Made by a program: the position numbers and the translations under genes | Assembly: GCF_025420585.1 (NCBI RefSeq) | Contig: NZ_JAOEGB010000003.1 | Span: forward strand, 186,001-250,000 | DNA from: Planotetraspora sp. A-T 1434 | GTDB lineage: Bacteria; Actinomycetota; Actinomycetes; Streptosporangiales; Streptosporangiaceae | Length of the DNA stretch: 64,000 nt | Reading direction: 5' to 3' | Notes under the pieces: generated by a model | Database searches by the model: none | What the model was told of the DNA's origin: nothing | The model's input: only the letters and a program-made list of their open reading frames with translations | Part shown: positions 25,610 to 35,014 of the stretch, in pieces | How positions within the stretch are numbered: position 1 is the first letter of the stretch | Layout: each line of letters starts with the position of its first letter

Positions 25610-27568
25610 CTACCAGGCGATCATGCTGGGGTAGACCATCGTGTCGGCGGCGGCCGCCTTGACCACGGTCCGATAGCCGGATCCCTCGATCGCGCCGATT
25701 TCGCCGTTCCGCGTCGTGATCACGCTCTGGCCGGTGCCGTCGAGGTCGAGCTGCCGCATCGCGCCCTTGTCGGCGTCCTTGTAGACCACTGCCAGGGGCT
25801 TTCCGTCCGCCGTGCCGTACGCGATGACGCCGGCGGAACCGGGCAGCGGCCGCGCGGTGCCGTCCACGATCCGGACGCCGAGGTGGCCGACCGAGGCGAG
25901 GATCCGGGTGCCGTCCGGCGAGATCGCCACTCCGAAGACCCCACCGGACACCCCGTCGTACGAGGCCGGGAGCGTGAACGTGCGGGCCTGGTCGATGCCG
26001 TCACCGGACGTGGTGGTGTCGAGCAGCGAGACCTCCTGGGAGTCCGCGCACGTCAAGACGCTCTCCGCCGTGACCGCGGGGTTCCCGGGCTCCGAAGCCG
26101 GCGGCCTGACCGGGATCGCGGAGGTCGGCGGTACGGCCGAAGCCGTCGGGGGGACCGGCGCCTCCGAGATCGGCGGGACGCTCGCGGAGGGGGCGATCGT
26201 GACCGAGGGCTGCGACACAGGAGGCACCGCCGAAGACGCCCCAGTAGACGCCCCGGGAGGCAACACGGCGGGGTCGAACGGGGAGGACGGGCACATCGAG
26301 AAGACCGTGACCGACGAACCGAACGGGCCCTCGGCCGGCGAGCGTCCGCCCACACCGGTTCCGCCGCCATCCGTCGCCTGGGGTCCGGGGGCGCTCGCGA
26401 CGCCGCTGACCACGGCGCCGGTCCTGGGGTCGACCGTGACCGTGTTCGGCTCCGCGGTCGGTGGCCCGGAAGGCCGCGGCCCGGCCGGGGACGGTGGCAC
26501 GGGGTCGCCGGACGCCGCGCTTCCACCGGCATTTCCGCTCGGGGCCGCGCTCACGCCAGGCACCGGGCTGCCCGGCACGGAGCCCGGCCCAGAGCCCGGC
26601 CCGGACCTGCCGCCGGATTCCCCGGCGGGAGCGGTGGGCTCGAGGGAGTTCGCCGGCGGGGCGGTCGCCGTGAGGGTGATCTCGCTCTGATACGTGGGCA
26701 GGGCCGAGAAGGTCGCTGTGACGGCGTCCGCGGTGCCCGTCGTGGGGGGCGCCCCGTCCGTCGAGGTGCCGGACAGAATCGTGGCGGAGAGTTCGCCCGG
26801 CGACTGCGGGACGGCCGGTTCCGACGCCGGGATGAGCGTGGGCCCCCGGCGGAAGAGCACATAACGCCCGTCCGCGCTTACCGACACGTCGCGGACCCCG
26901 GCCCCCTCCTTCGCCTTCCACGTACGGCTGTCGCCGGTCGCCGTATCGGTGATCACCAGGCCGCCCGGCGTCGTCGCGCTTCCGCAGGGTTCGAGGCCGT
27001 AGGCCAGCTTGGAGCCGTCGCCGTTGACCGCGAGCGACGTCGGCCTGGTCCCTTCCGGCGGCGTGAACGGCAGCACGCCGTACGACTTGATCTTGCCGTC
27101 GTCGTCGAGGGTGAACTGGTAGAAGCGGAAACGGCAGTCGGCGGTGCCGGCCGCGACGTAGAACAGCCTGTTGTCCTGGGCGGCCTGGACGCCGGAGAAC
27201 AACTCGCCGCCCGAGGGGTGGGAGAGCTCATTCGTGACCGATCCGTCGGAGACGTTCCTGATCGTGATCTTGTCGGGGCGGGCGTCGGCGAAGAACTTGG
27301 GCGCGGCGGGCGGACCGGCCGTCGAGGGCACCGACAGGTTCACCGCGTGGCCGCCGCGCTGCGCGATGGCCGCTCCCCCCGCGACCGCGACCGTGACCGA
27401 GGCGGCCGCCGCGACGGGCACCAGCCAGCTCCTCTTCCAGGTGCGGCTGTCGCCCTTCCGCCCGCGGCTCTCGCCCCACCTCGGGACCGGAGCGTGGTCG
27501 ATCGTCTCGCTCACCGCGTGAGTGGCGTCACGGAGCCGGTTGACGATGTCCTCGTCGTGCTCGTTCAT
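25610..27568 (-). CDS. Membrane-anchored beta-propeller protein coupled to a sigma factor
   Basis: A 652-residue protein starting at ATG 27568 inside the stop of the sigma-factor gene (ATGA overlap). Residues 1-45 are cytoplasmic and acidic/basic (MNEHDEDIVNRLRDATHAVS). One membrane helix follows (about 47-69). The extracytoplasmic part has propeller-like repeats (VSVSADGRYVLFRRG, VAISPDGTRILASVGH, LFYVAAG). They are split by a very long Pro/Ser/Gly/Thr-rich insert (about 300-490). The layout resembles N-terminal-cytoplasm regulators of SigE-family ECF factors. The short N-terminus lacks the HxxxCxxC of zinc anti-sigma factors, so an anti-sigma role is inference from coupling only. Confidence 0.75.
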   Translation of the reverse strand: MNEHDEDIVNRLRDATHAVSETIDHAPVPRWGESRGRKGDSRTWKRSWLVPVAAAASVTVAVAGGAAIAQRGGHAVNLSVPSTAGPPAAPKFFADARPDKITIRNVSDGSVTNELSHPSGGELFSGVQAAQDNRLFYVAAGTADCRFRFYQFTLDDDGKIKSYGVLPFTPPEGTRPTSLAVNGDGSKLAYGLEPCGSATTPGGLVITDTATGDSRTWKAKEGAGVRDVSVSADGRYVLFRRGPTLIPASEPAVPQSPGELSATILSGTSTDGAPPTTGTADAVTATFSALPTYQSEITLTATAPPANSLEPTAPAGESGGRSGPGSGPGSVPGSPVPGVSAAPSGNAGGSAASGDPVPPSPAGPRPSGPPTAEPNTVTVDPRTGAVVSGVASAPGPQATDGGGTGVGGRSPAEGPFGSSVTVFSMCPSSPFDPAVLPPGASTGASSAVPPVSQPSVTIAPSASVPPISEAPVPPTASAVPPTSAIPVRPPASEPGNPAVTAESVLTCADSQEVSLLDTTTSGDGIDQARTFTLPASYDGVSGGVFGVAISPDGTRILASVGHLGVRIVDGTARPLPGSAGVIAYGTADGKPLAVVYKDADKGAMRQLDLDGTGQSVITTRNGEIGAIEGSGYRTVVKAAAADTMVYPSMIAW

Positions 27569-28077
27569 CGATCTTCCCCAAGCAGGCTGCCGAGCGCGTC
27601 GAGGGCTCGGGAGGTGGTGGACTTCACGGTGCCCCGGCTCACACCCATGACCTGCGCCGTCTCCTCTTCGGACAGGTCGGCGTAGTAGCGGAGCACGAGG
27701 GCCTCGCGCTGCCGCCTGGGCAGGCGATGGAGCGCCTCCATGACCTCGCGCCGTTCGGCGCCTAGGAGCATGGCGGACTCGGCCGACCAGACGGGCGGCT
27801 CATATGTCCCGGCGAACCAGGACGGAAGGCGCCTTCTCCGGAGGACGGTCCGGGCGTTGTTCAGAACGGCACTGCGCAGGTAGAACAGCGCCTTGCCCTG
27901 GTCCCGCAGGGCGCCGAAACGGCGGTGGAGACCGAGGAACGCCTCCTGGACCACGTCTTCGGCGCTCTCGCGGTCACCGACCATGATCAACGCGAGACGG
28001 GTGAGCCCGAGCGCGTGCTTGGCGTAGAGCTCGGTGATCGCGTCGTCGGCGGCGACCGGCGGGGGCGAGGCGCTCAT
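27565..28077 (-). CDS. SigE-family ECF RNA polymerase sigma factor
   Basis: About 170 residues from ATG 28077, chosen over ATG 28122 because GGGGAG lies just before it. Region 2 has ITELYAKHALGLTRLALIMV and GDRESAEDVVQEAFLGLHRR. Region 4 has LPRRQREALVLRYYADLSEE, ETAQVMGVSRGTVKS. This is the actinobacterial SigE/SigM-like group that is usually encoded with a membrane protein bearing a propeller or lipoprotein domain, as here. The four-base coupling with the downstream gene suggests equimolar synthesis of factor and regulator. Confidence 0.88.
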   Translation of the reverse strand: MSASPPPVAADDAITELYAKHALGLTRLALIMVGDRESAEDVVQEAFLGLHRRFGALRDQGKALFYLRSAVLNNARTVLRRRRLPSWFAGTYEPPVWSAESAMLLGAERREVMEALHRLPRRQREALVLRYYADLSEEETAQVMGVSRGTVKSTTSRALDALGSLLGEDR

Positions 28078-28174
28078 CGGCTCCCCGGGGGGTTTGTCGA
28101 GATCCAGCGTTTCGGCCTTCATGTACCAGAGACGCCGGATCGCCGCCCGGGTTGCTTCCGGCTTCAGCGCATGA

Positions 28175-29359
28175 TCACGCCGGGGTGGGGGTGCGGAGGG
28201 CGAGGGTCATCGCCTCCACGGCTATCTGGGGATTGACGTTGGCCGCGAGACGTTCGCGGCACTGCATGATCGCACTCGTACGGCGGAGCGTGTCCTCGGG
28301 CGTCGAGCTCCGCGCCAGCGCCTCGACCTCGTGCCTGCGGTCCTCGTTGGCCAGCTCTATCCGCGCCCCGAACTGTACGGCCAGCACATCGCGGTAGAAC
28401 GCGACCAGATCGAGCAGGGCGATGTCGAGCGAGTCACGCTTGATCCGGGTGGCGCGTGACTTCTGCATGGTCTCGAGCTCCTTCAGCGCCCCGGCTCCCC
28501 CGCGGACCAGGCCCTTGTTGAGACCCTTGCCCGACGAGCCCTCGCCGTAGACCTTGCGCAGCTCCGTCGTCTCGACCTCGTTCAGGGCGGTCGTCGCGGC
28601 GTCCGCGTCCTCGGTGGAGGTCTTCACCAGCCGTTCGGCGGCGGTGATGCAGTCCCCCACGCCGGAGAGCGACCTGGGGATGGAGAGCACGTCCTCGCGG
28701 CGCCGCCGTACCTCCTCGTCGAGAGCCAGCCGGCGCGCCCGCCCGATGTGCCCCTGGGCGGCCCGCGCGGCGAACAGGGCCATGTCGGGGGCGACGCCGT
28801 CCCTCGTGGCCAGGACGTGGGCGACCGCCTCGGTGGAGGGGGTGCTCAGCGTGACGACCCGGCAGCGGGACCGGATCGTGATGATCATGTCGTCGGGAGA
28901 GGGCGCGCAGAGCAGCCAGACCGTCCGCGGCGGAGGCTCCTCGATGGCCTTGAGCAGCGCGTTCGCGGCGGCCTCTGTCGCGCGGTCGGCGTCCTCGAAG
29001 AGCATGATCCGCCAGCGTCCGAGGGTCGGCGCCCCGGCGCCCTTGAGCACCAGCTCACGGGTCTGTCTCGCGCTGTACGAAAGCCCCTCGGGCCGGACCC
29101 ACGTCACGTCGGGATGGGAGCCGACGTCGACCTGGTGGCACGCGTCGCAGTGGCCGCACCCCTGGTCGGGGCAGAGCAGCGACGCGGCGAACGCCTTGGC
29201 GGCGTTGGACCGGCCTGATCCGGGCGGGCCGGTGAACAGCCAGGCATGGGTCATCCCCGCGCCGCGACCTCCCGCGAGGGCCTCGGCCGCGGCCGCGGCG
29301 GCCTTCTGGAGCACCGCCACCGCCCGGTCCTGCCCCACCAGATCGCCGAAGAAACTCAC
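28175..29359 (-). CDS. holB: DNA polymerase III subunit delta-prime
   Basis: A 394-residue clamp-loader subunit starting at GTG 29359. It has a Walker-A-like GPPGSGRS (44-51) with Arg instead of Lys, as in delta-prime subunits that do not hydrolyse ATP. The zinc module is Cys 63, 68, 71, 74 (CPDQGCGHCDACH). The sensor/SRC equivalent is EDADRATEAAANALLKAIEE with IRSRC. It opens and loads the beta clamp together with delta and tau/gamma. It lies between tmk and ricT-region genes, the usual actinobacterial order tmk-holB. The intergenic region to tmk (332 bp) carries repeats. Confidence 0.92.
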   Translation of the reverse strand: MSFFGDLVGQDRAVAVLQKAAAAAAEALAGGRGAGMTHAWLFTGPPGSGRSNAAKAFAASLLCPDQGCGHCDACHQVDVGSHPDVTWVRPEGLSYSARQTRELVLKGAGAPTLGRWRIMLFEDADRATEAAANALLKAIEEPPPRTVWLLCAPSPDDMIITIRSRCRVVTLSTPSTEAVAHVLATRDGVAPDMALFAARAAQGHIGRARRLALDEEVRRRREDVLSIPRSLSGVGDCITAAERLVKTSTEDADAATTALNEVETTELRKVYGEGSSGKGLNKGLVRGGAGALKELETMQKSRATRIKRDSLDIALLDLVAFYRDVLAVQFGARIELANEDRRHEVEALARSSTPEDTLRRTSAIMQCRERLAANVNPQIAVEAMTLALRTPTPA

Positions 29360-29376
29360 CCCTCCAACCTACCCCC

Positions 29377-29662
29377 GTGATCATGCACAGGTTCCCGGGA
29401 AGCCGCACAGAGCTGCGCAAACCCGCTTAGTGATCATGCACGCCTTCCCGAATAACGCCGCCGAACTGCACGGACACCTTCCGCGATCAGGCCGTGGAAG
29501 CCCCACGCTGCCCGCACCCTATGCGTGATCATGCAGAGCGCCGAGTGCCAGATCATCAACCGCGAAGCCGCACGTCAACCGTGCCAGCGGGGACTTTGTG
29601 CATGATCACGCACGACGAGTTGGCAGCTCAGAAGCCCACCGCAGGAACCTGTGCATGATCAC
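29377..29662. repeat. Cluster of five GTGATCATGCAC repeats
   Basis: Between holB and tmk the 12-mer GTGATCATGCAC occurs forward at 29377, 29430 and 29525 (the last with G at the final base). It occurs inverted at 29598 and 29651. The outermost pair forms an exact 15-base inverted repeat (GTGATCATGCACAGG at 29377-29391 and its complement at 29648-29662). Each unit contains the near-palindrome TGATCA. No gene is visible in the interval. The function is unknown; candidates are a protein-binding array or a dispersed genomic repeat. Confidence 0.8.
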
Positions 29663-29691
29663 CTTATGATCGCCGCCCACTTTGGGGGTGG

Positions 29692-31749
29692 TCAGTCCCG
29701 GATGACGGGGATGGTCCCGGTGGCGGCCTCGGCCTCCTGGGGGACGGGGTCGGGAAGGACCTCCCGCACCCGGTCCTGGATGAGCCGGGACAACTCGCCC
29801 TGCGGCAGCGTGCCGTCGACCACGAGGTACCGCTCCGGGTCCGCGGCGGCCAGCGCCCGGAACTCCCGCCGGACCCGCTCGTGGAACTCCATCGGCTCGG
29901 CCTCGATCCGGTCGGCCGGGGAGGCCATCCGGCGCAGGCCGACCGACGGCGGCACGTCGATCAGCACGGTCAGGTCGGGGACGAGCCCGCCCGTGGCCCA
30001 AGAGTTGATCTTGGCCACCTCTTCCGGGTCGAGCGCCCGCCCCGCTCCCTGGTACGCCAGCGAGGAGTCGACATACCGGTCGCAGACGACCGTGGACCCC
30101 CGATACAGCGCCGGCCGGATGACCTTCTCGACGTGCTCGGCCCGGTCGGCGGCGTAGAGCAGCGTCTCGGAGCGGGCGGACAGCCCCTGATGGGTGGCGT
30201 CGAGGAGGATCGCGCGCAGCCGCATACCGACCTTGGTCGAGCCCGGCTCCCGGGTCTGCACCACGTCGTAGCCCTGGTCGCGCAGCCAGATGGCCAGCAG
30301 CCGCGACTGTGTGGTCTTGCCCGAGCCCTCTCCGCCCTCGAAGGCCACGAATAGGCCGCGCGGCTGCTCCATGGTCTCGGGGACGAACTTCTCGCCCCTC
30401 AGCGCGGCGAGCAGGTCAACGCCGATGGGGATGCCGCGCCGGTCGTCCATGTGCCGGAGCGCGAGCAGGCCGACGATCACCGCGAGGAACGCGGCCACGA
30501 CCAGGACCAGGTTCGAGCCGTCGAAGCGGTAGCTCATCCCCGCGACCGTGAACAGATGCCTGCCGAAGAGAGCGGCCAGCGTGGACGCCACGGCCACCAC
30601 GAGCAGCAGCACGACGCGGGCCAGAGACTGCAGGAACGAGAACGTACGGCCGCGCAGCCCGTCCTCCACCTCCAGGCCGATCATCGTGTAGCCGATGATC
30701 CACGCGATGCCGGCGCAGGCGCCCAGCACCACGGTGAGCATGACGACGATCACCAGGTTGGGGATCAGCGCGATGGCGGCGAGCGTCAGCCCGGCCAGGA
30801 CGATCGACAGCCCGAACAGGCGGCGCCGGGACAGCCCGCGCAGCAGGCGCAGGCCGAAGAACATGCCCAGCCCCATGCCGAGGAACACGGCACAGAACAC
30901 CGCGCCATAACCCGCATCGCCTCCCTGCAGGGCGCTGACGTAGGCCTTGGCGACGCCCACGACCGCTCCCCCGGCCGCGAAGGCGCCGAGCATGCCGATG
31001 ATCAGCCCGCGGACGACCCGGTTGCCGCCGACGAAACGCCAGCCGTCCACGATCTGCCGCAGCACCGAGGGCGTCGACACGTGCCGGGTGTGGTCCTTGG
31101 GGATGTCGCGCAACGTGAAGATCAGGATCGCGGAGACCAGGTAGGCGACCGCGTTGAGGCCGAGCGCCAGGTCGGTTGGCTTCGCCCCGAACCCGGGGAT
31201 GGCCGTGGCCACCACGCCGCCGAGCGCCGACACGACGGCGAAGAGGGCGGCCGCGACGGGCGCCGTGCCGTACGTCACGAGGAGGTTGAGCTGGTTGGCC
31301 TCCTCCAGCCGGTCCTTGGCCACGAGGTTGGGGACGGTCGCGTCCTTGGCGGGCACCCAGAAGAGGTTCGCGCATTCCAGCAGGAGCGTCGCGATGATCA
31401 CCCACTGGTAGCTGCCGACCAGCGGGATCGACAGCACCACGGCGAAGCGGCAGATGTCCGCGATCACCATCGTCAGCCGCCGGTCGAACCGGTCGGCCAC
31501 GGCCCCGGCGAGCGGCCCCAGCAGGATCGCGGGCAGCATCTTCGCGACGAAGACACCGCCGATGGCGAGGCTCTGCGCCTGGTAGCCCGACCCGGCGGTG
31601 AGGTTCGCCGCGAGGGCCGTCAGAGCGATGATGTTGAGCCAGTCTCCGAGGCTGCAGACCGCCATCGCCGTCCAAAGCCTGCGGAACGCCGCGTTGGCCA
31701 GCACGTGCGGCGCCTTGCGCCGCTTGGCTGCCCGGCCAGGGGTGCTCAT
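29692..31749 (-). CDS. tmk: MFS transporter-thymidylate kinase fusion
   Basis: A 685-residue fusion. Residues 1-435 form a major-facilitator domain with about 12 helices, including the loop motif GAVADRFDRR. The thymidylate kinase occupies about 465-680: Walker A EGGEGSGKTT (471-480), the DR[Y/H] motif VCDRYVDSSLAYQGAGR and the LID region. TMK makes dTDP from dTMP and is essential. MFS-TMK fusions are known in streptomycetes and relatives, where the MFS half is thought to be a transporter of unknown substrate or a membrane anchor. A free ATG-initiated kinase from residue 460 cannot be excluded. topA lies upstream on the same strand. Confidence 0.9.
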   Translation of the reverse strand: MSTPGRAAKRRKAPHVLANAAFRRLWTAMAVCSLGDWLNIIALTALAANLTAGSGYQAQSLAIGGVFVAKMLPAILLGPLAGAVADRFDRRLTMVIADICRFAVVLSIPLVGSYQWVIIATLLLECANLFWVPAKDATVPNLVAKDRLEEANQLNLLVTYGTAPVAAALFAVVSALGGVVATAIPGFGAKPTDLALGLNAVAYLVSAILIFTLRDIPKDHTRHVSTPSVLRQIVDGWRFVGGNRVVRGLIIGMLGAFAAGGAVVGVAKAYVSALQGGDAGYGAVFCAVFLGMGLGMFFGLRLLRGLSRRRLFGLSIVLAGLTLAAIALIPNLVIVVMLTVVLGACAGIAWIIGYTMIGLEVEDGLRGRTFSFLQSLARVVLLLVVAVASTLAALFGRHLFTVAGMSYRFDGSNLVLVVAAFLAVIVGLLALRHMDDRRGIPIGVDLLAALRGEKFVPETMEQPRGLFVAFEGGEGSGKTTQSRLLAIWLRDQGYDVVQTREPGSTKVGMRLRAILLDATHQGLSARSETLLYAADRAEHVEKVIRPALYRGSTVVCDRYVDSSLAYQGAGRALDPEEVAKINSWATGGLVPDLTVLIDVPPSVGLRRMASPADRIEAEPMEFHERVRREFRALAAADPERYLVVDGTLPQGELSRLIQDRVREVLPDPVPQEAEAATGTIPVIRD

Positions 31750-31903
31750 GATGTCAGCGTATCCAGGTGCTCGCTGGGCTGGGGAAGGGGCGAGCGGGCC
31801 GGATTTGCCCTGCCTGCTCGTCGCCTGAGGGTATTACGTCTGCTGTGTCCCCGCAGTCCGGTCGCATGTATCCCCCCGCTACTTTTCCGTACGGCCGGGC
31901 CCG

Positions 31904-31984
31904 TGATCCGTACGGCCCGCTCGGTCCCCGGCTCCCCCGCCCCGGGAACCCTTTTGGGAGCCGGGGCGGGAGCCGTACGGATCA
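31904..31984. terminator. Long nested hairpin between topA and tmk
   Basis: Outer arms TGATCCGTACGGC (31904-31916) and GCCGTACGGATCA (31972-31984) are a perfect 13-bp inverted repeat. Inside, CCGGCTCCCCCGCCCCGGG and GCCGGGGCGGGAGCC pair imperfectly. The structure begins 15 bp after the topA stop codon and is most likely its terminator or an mRNA-stabilising hairpin. There is no T-run, so Rho-independent termination is uncertain. Confidence 0.5.
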
Positions 31985-31998
31985 GGCACCCAGGACAC

Positions 31999-34677
31999 TC
32001 AGGACTTGGCCGCCGGCTTCTTGGCCGTCGTCTTGGCCCTGGTCGTGGTGCGCTTCGGGGCGGGTGCGCGCTCCCGGCGCTCGGCCAGCAGCTCGGCCGC
32101 CCGCTCGATCGTGATGTCCTCGACCGTGTCGCCCTTGCGGAGCGAGGCGTTCGTCTCGCCGTCGGTGACGTAGGGGCCGAAACGGCCCTCCTTGACCACC
32201 ACCGGCTTCTTCGAGTTCGGGTCGTCGCCCAGCTCGCGCAGCGGCGGTGCGGCCGCGGCACGGCCCCGCCCACGGGCCTTGGGCTGCGCGAACAGCTCCT
32301 TGGCCTTGTCGATGGTGACCGTCAGCAGATCGTCCTCCGAGGGGAGGGAACGGGAGTCGGTGCCCTTCTTGATGTACGGCCCGAACCTGCCGTTCTGCGC
32401 GGTCACCTCCTCTCCGTCGATGTTCCCGACCACCCGCGGCAGCTTCAGCAGCTTCAGCGCCTGCTCCAGCGTGATCGTGTCCAGGGTCATCGTCTTGAAC
32501 AGCGAGCCGGTGCGCGGCTTGACGGCGTCGGCCTTCTTCGTCCGCTTCTTGCCGTCGACCGGTGGCGGCTCCTCGGGCAGGACCTCCGTGACGTACGGAC
32601 CAAACCGGCCGTCCTTGGCCACGATCATCCGGCCGGTCGCCGGGTCCACGCCGAGCTCGCGATCACCGCTCGGGCGGGAGAACAGCTCCTCGGCCTTGTC
32701 CGCGGTCAGCTCGTCGGGCGTCATGTCCTCGGGGATGTTCACCCGAGCGCCGTCGCGGTCGAGGTACGGCCCGTAGCGGCCGACCCTGATCACGATGTCG
32801 CTACCCTTGATCGGGAAGGAGCTGATCTCCTTGGCGTCGATCTCGCCGAGGTCGGTCACCATCTCCTTGAGGCCCTCGTCGCCGTCCTCGCCGCCGAAGT
32901 AGAACCGGCGCAGCTCGGGCACCCGCTCGGCCCGGTCGTTGGCGATGTCGTCGAGGACCTTCTCCATGTCGGCCGTGAAGTCGTAGTCGACCAGGTTGCC
33001 GAAATGCTGCTCAAGCAGGTTGACCACGGCGAACGCCAGGAAGGACGGCACCAGGGCCGTGCCCTTCTTGAACACGTACCCCCGGTCGAGGATCGTCCCG
33101 ATGATCGACGCGTAGGTCGACGGGCGGCCGATCTCGCGGTCCTCCAACTCCTTGACCAGCGACGCCTCGGTGTAGCGGGCGGGCGGCTTGGTCGAGTGGC
33201 CCAGGGCGGTCAGCTCCGCGGCCGTGAGCCTGTCGCCCTCGCTGAGGTTGGGCAGCCGCTTCTCGGAGTCGTCCCGGTCGGTCGACGGGTCGTCCGCGCC
33301 CTCGACGTACGCCTTGAGGAACCCGTAGAACGTGATCGTCCGGCCGGTGGCGCTGAACTCGGCGTTCTCTCCGGCGCTGGAGGTGCCGCCGACCTTGACC
33401 GACACCGACTCGCCGACGGCGTCCTTCATCTGGGAGGCGACCGTGCGCTGCCAGATCAGCTCGTAGAGCCGGAACATGTCCCCGGCCAGGCCGGTCTCGC
33501 CGGGAGTGCGGAACTCCTCGCCGGACGGCCGGATCGCCTCGTGGGCCTCCTGGGCGTTCTTGACCTTGCTCGTGTAGACCCGGGGCTTGTCCGGCACGTA
33601 CGCCGAGCCGTACAGCTTGATCGCCTGGCTGCGGGCGGCGGCGACGGCGGTCTCCGACAGCGTGATGCTGTCGGTACGCATGTAGGTGATGAACCCGTTC
33701 TCGTAGAGCCGCTGGGCGATCTGCATCGTGTACTTGGCGGAGAAGCCCAGCTTGCGGCTCGCCTCCTGCTGCAGCGTCGTCGTCCGGAACGGCGCGTACG
33801 GCTTGCGCGTGTACGGCTTGCGCTCGACGGACTTGACGGCGTACGACGCGCCCTGGAGCCTGCCCACGAGAGCCGTGGCGGACGCCTCGTCGAGGTGGAG
33901 GACGTCGTTGCTCTTCAGCCTGCCGGTGGAGGCGAAGTCACGGCCCTGCGCGACCCGCTTGCCGTCAACCCCGGTCAGCGTGGCCGTGAACGTGCTCGGG
34001 TCGTCGGCCGCGCGGCCGGTGTCGAAAAGGGCCTGGAGGTCCCAGTAGTTGGCGGCGGTGAACGCCATCCGCTCCCGCTCGCGCTCGACCACCAGCCGGG
34101 TCGCGACGGACTGCACCCGGCCGGCCGACAGCCTGGGCTTGACCTTCTTCCACAGGACCGGGCTGACCTCGTAGCCGTAGAGGCGGTCGAGGATGCGCCG
34201 GGTCTCCTGGGCGTCGACCAGCCGCAGGTTCAGGTCGCGGGGGTTGGACACCGCGTCCTGGATGGCGTGGGGGGTGATCTCGTGGAAGACCATCCGGTGC
34301 ACCGGCACCTTGGGCTTCAGCACCTCGCGCAGGTGCCACGCGATGGCCTCGCCCTCGCGGTCCTCGTCAGTGGCCAGGTAAAGCTCGTCGGCTTCCTTCA
34401 GGAGCTGCTTCAGCTTGGAGACCTGGGATTTCTTGTCCGGGTTGACGACATAGAGGGGCTCGAACTCGTGGTCGACGTTCACGCCGAGGCGGGCCCAGGC
34501 CTCTCCCTTGTACTTCTCGGGAATGTCGTCGGCCTTCTCCGGCAGGTCCCGGATGTGACCGATGCTGGACTCCACGATGTAGCCGCGCCCGAGGTACCCG
34601 GCGATCGTCTTCGCCTTGGCAGGCGACTCCACGATCACCAGGCGGGTTCCGCCGGCGTTGCCGTTATTGGCTGGCAC
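31999..34677 (-). CDS. topA: DNA topoisomerase I
   Basis: An 892-residue type IA enzyme. GTG 34677 is favoured because AGGTAGGAAG stands before it; the frame also opens at 34737. The TOPRIM domain begins at VIVESPAKAKTI and holds the acidic TDEDREGEA (about 104-110). The active-site Tyr is about 332 in GFITYMRTDS. The C-terminal part has actinobacterial Lys-poor repeats of the type GRFGPYV followed by a basic Lys/Ala tail (TTRAKTTAKKPAAKS) that aids DNA binding, as in mycobacterial TopA. It relaxes negative supercoils and is essential in actinobacteria. Confidence 0.95.
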   Translation of the reverse strand: MPANNGNAGGTRLVIVESPAKAKTIAGYLGRGYIVESSIGHIRDLPEKADDIPEKYKGEAWARLGVNVDHEFEPLYVVNPDKKSQVSKLKQLLKEADELYLATDEDREGEAIAWHLREVLKPKVPVHRMVFHEITPHAIQDAVSNPRDLNLRLVDAQETRRILDRLYGYEVSPVLWKKVKPRLSAGRVQSVATRLVVERERERMAFTAANYWDLQALFDTGRAADDPSTFTATLTGVDGKRVAQGRDFASTGRLKSNDVLHLDEASATALVGRLQGASYAVKSVERKPYTRKPYAPFRTTTLQQEASRKLGFSAKYTMQIAQRLYENGFITYMRTDSITLSETAVAAARSQAIKLYGSAYVPDKPRVYTSKVKNAQEAHEAIRPSGEEFRTPGETGLAGDMFRLYELIWQRTVASQMKDAVGESVSVKVGGTSSAGENAEFSATGRTITFYGFLKAYVEGADDPSTDRDDSEKRLPNLSEGDRLTAAELTALGHSTKPPARYTEASLVKELEDREIGRPSTYASIIGTILDRGYVFKKGTALVPSFLAFAVVNLLEQHFGNLVDYDFTADMEKVLDDIANDRAERVPELRRFYFGGEDGDEGLKEMVTDLGEIDAKEISSFPIKGSDIVIRVGRYGPYLDRDGARVNIPEDMTPDELTADKAEELFSRPSGDRELGVDPATGRMIVAKDGRFGPYVTEVLPEEPPPVDGKKRTKKADAVKPRTGSLFKTMTLDTITLEQALKLLKLPRVVGNIDGEEVTAQNGRFGPYIKKGTDSRSLPSEDDLLTVTIDKAKELFAQPKARGRGRAAAAPPLRELGDDPNSKKPVVVKEGRFGPYVTDGETNASLRKGDTVEDITIERAAELLAERRERAPAPKRTTTRAKTTAKKPAAKS

Positions 34678-35014
34678 GCTGCTTCCTACCTCGCTGTTCG
34701 CTGTCGTTCCCCGGGCTTCCGGGCCCTGTCTTGCCAAACTCCGTGCTTTCAGAGCCCGTAATTTCCGTGCTCCCCGGCGTCGTGGTTCCTCGTGCTCGCG
34801 GCCCGAGGTCCCCCGGCCCCGGCCACCCGGTCCCGTGACCCCCAGGACAGGAGGAGGCCAGGGGCCGCCTTGAACGTACCTGGCACCGCAAGTCCTTCCC
34901 CCTCGGGCTACCCGGTTCTGTCCGGGAATGTAACCCGCCTGGACCTGTTATCCACGAGGACGCAGAATAGAGCCCATCGGGTTTACCTAGCACGCCCCTC
35001 GGAGACTAACCGCT
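34678..35014. other. topA/DUF5703 divergent intergenic region
   Basis: This 337-bp stretch should hold the promoters of topA (minus) and of the small gene at 35015 (plus). It contains no further gene. AT-rich patches occur only near 34925-34985. I cannot assign boxes with confidence. Confidence 0.4.

Noticed and set aside
25571-27685. A 704-codon plus-strand frame opposite the propeller protein
   Set aside because: Antisense shadow rich in Arg, Gly and Asp, no ribosome site or motif.
30451-34761. A 1,436-codon open frame on the plus strand
   Set aside because: It is antisense to topA and tmk, has Arg/Gln/Asp/Val-biased shadow composition and no domain; typical for high-GC coding DNA.
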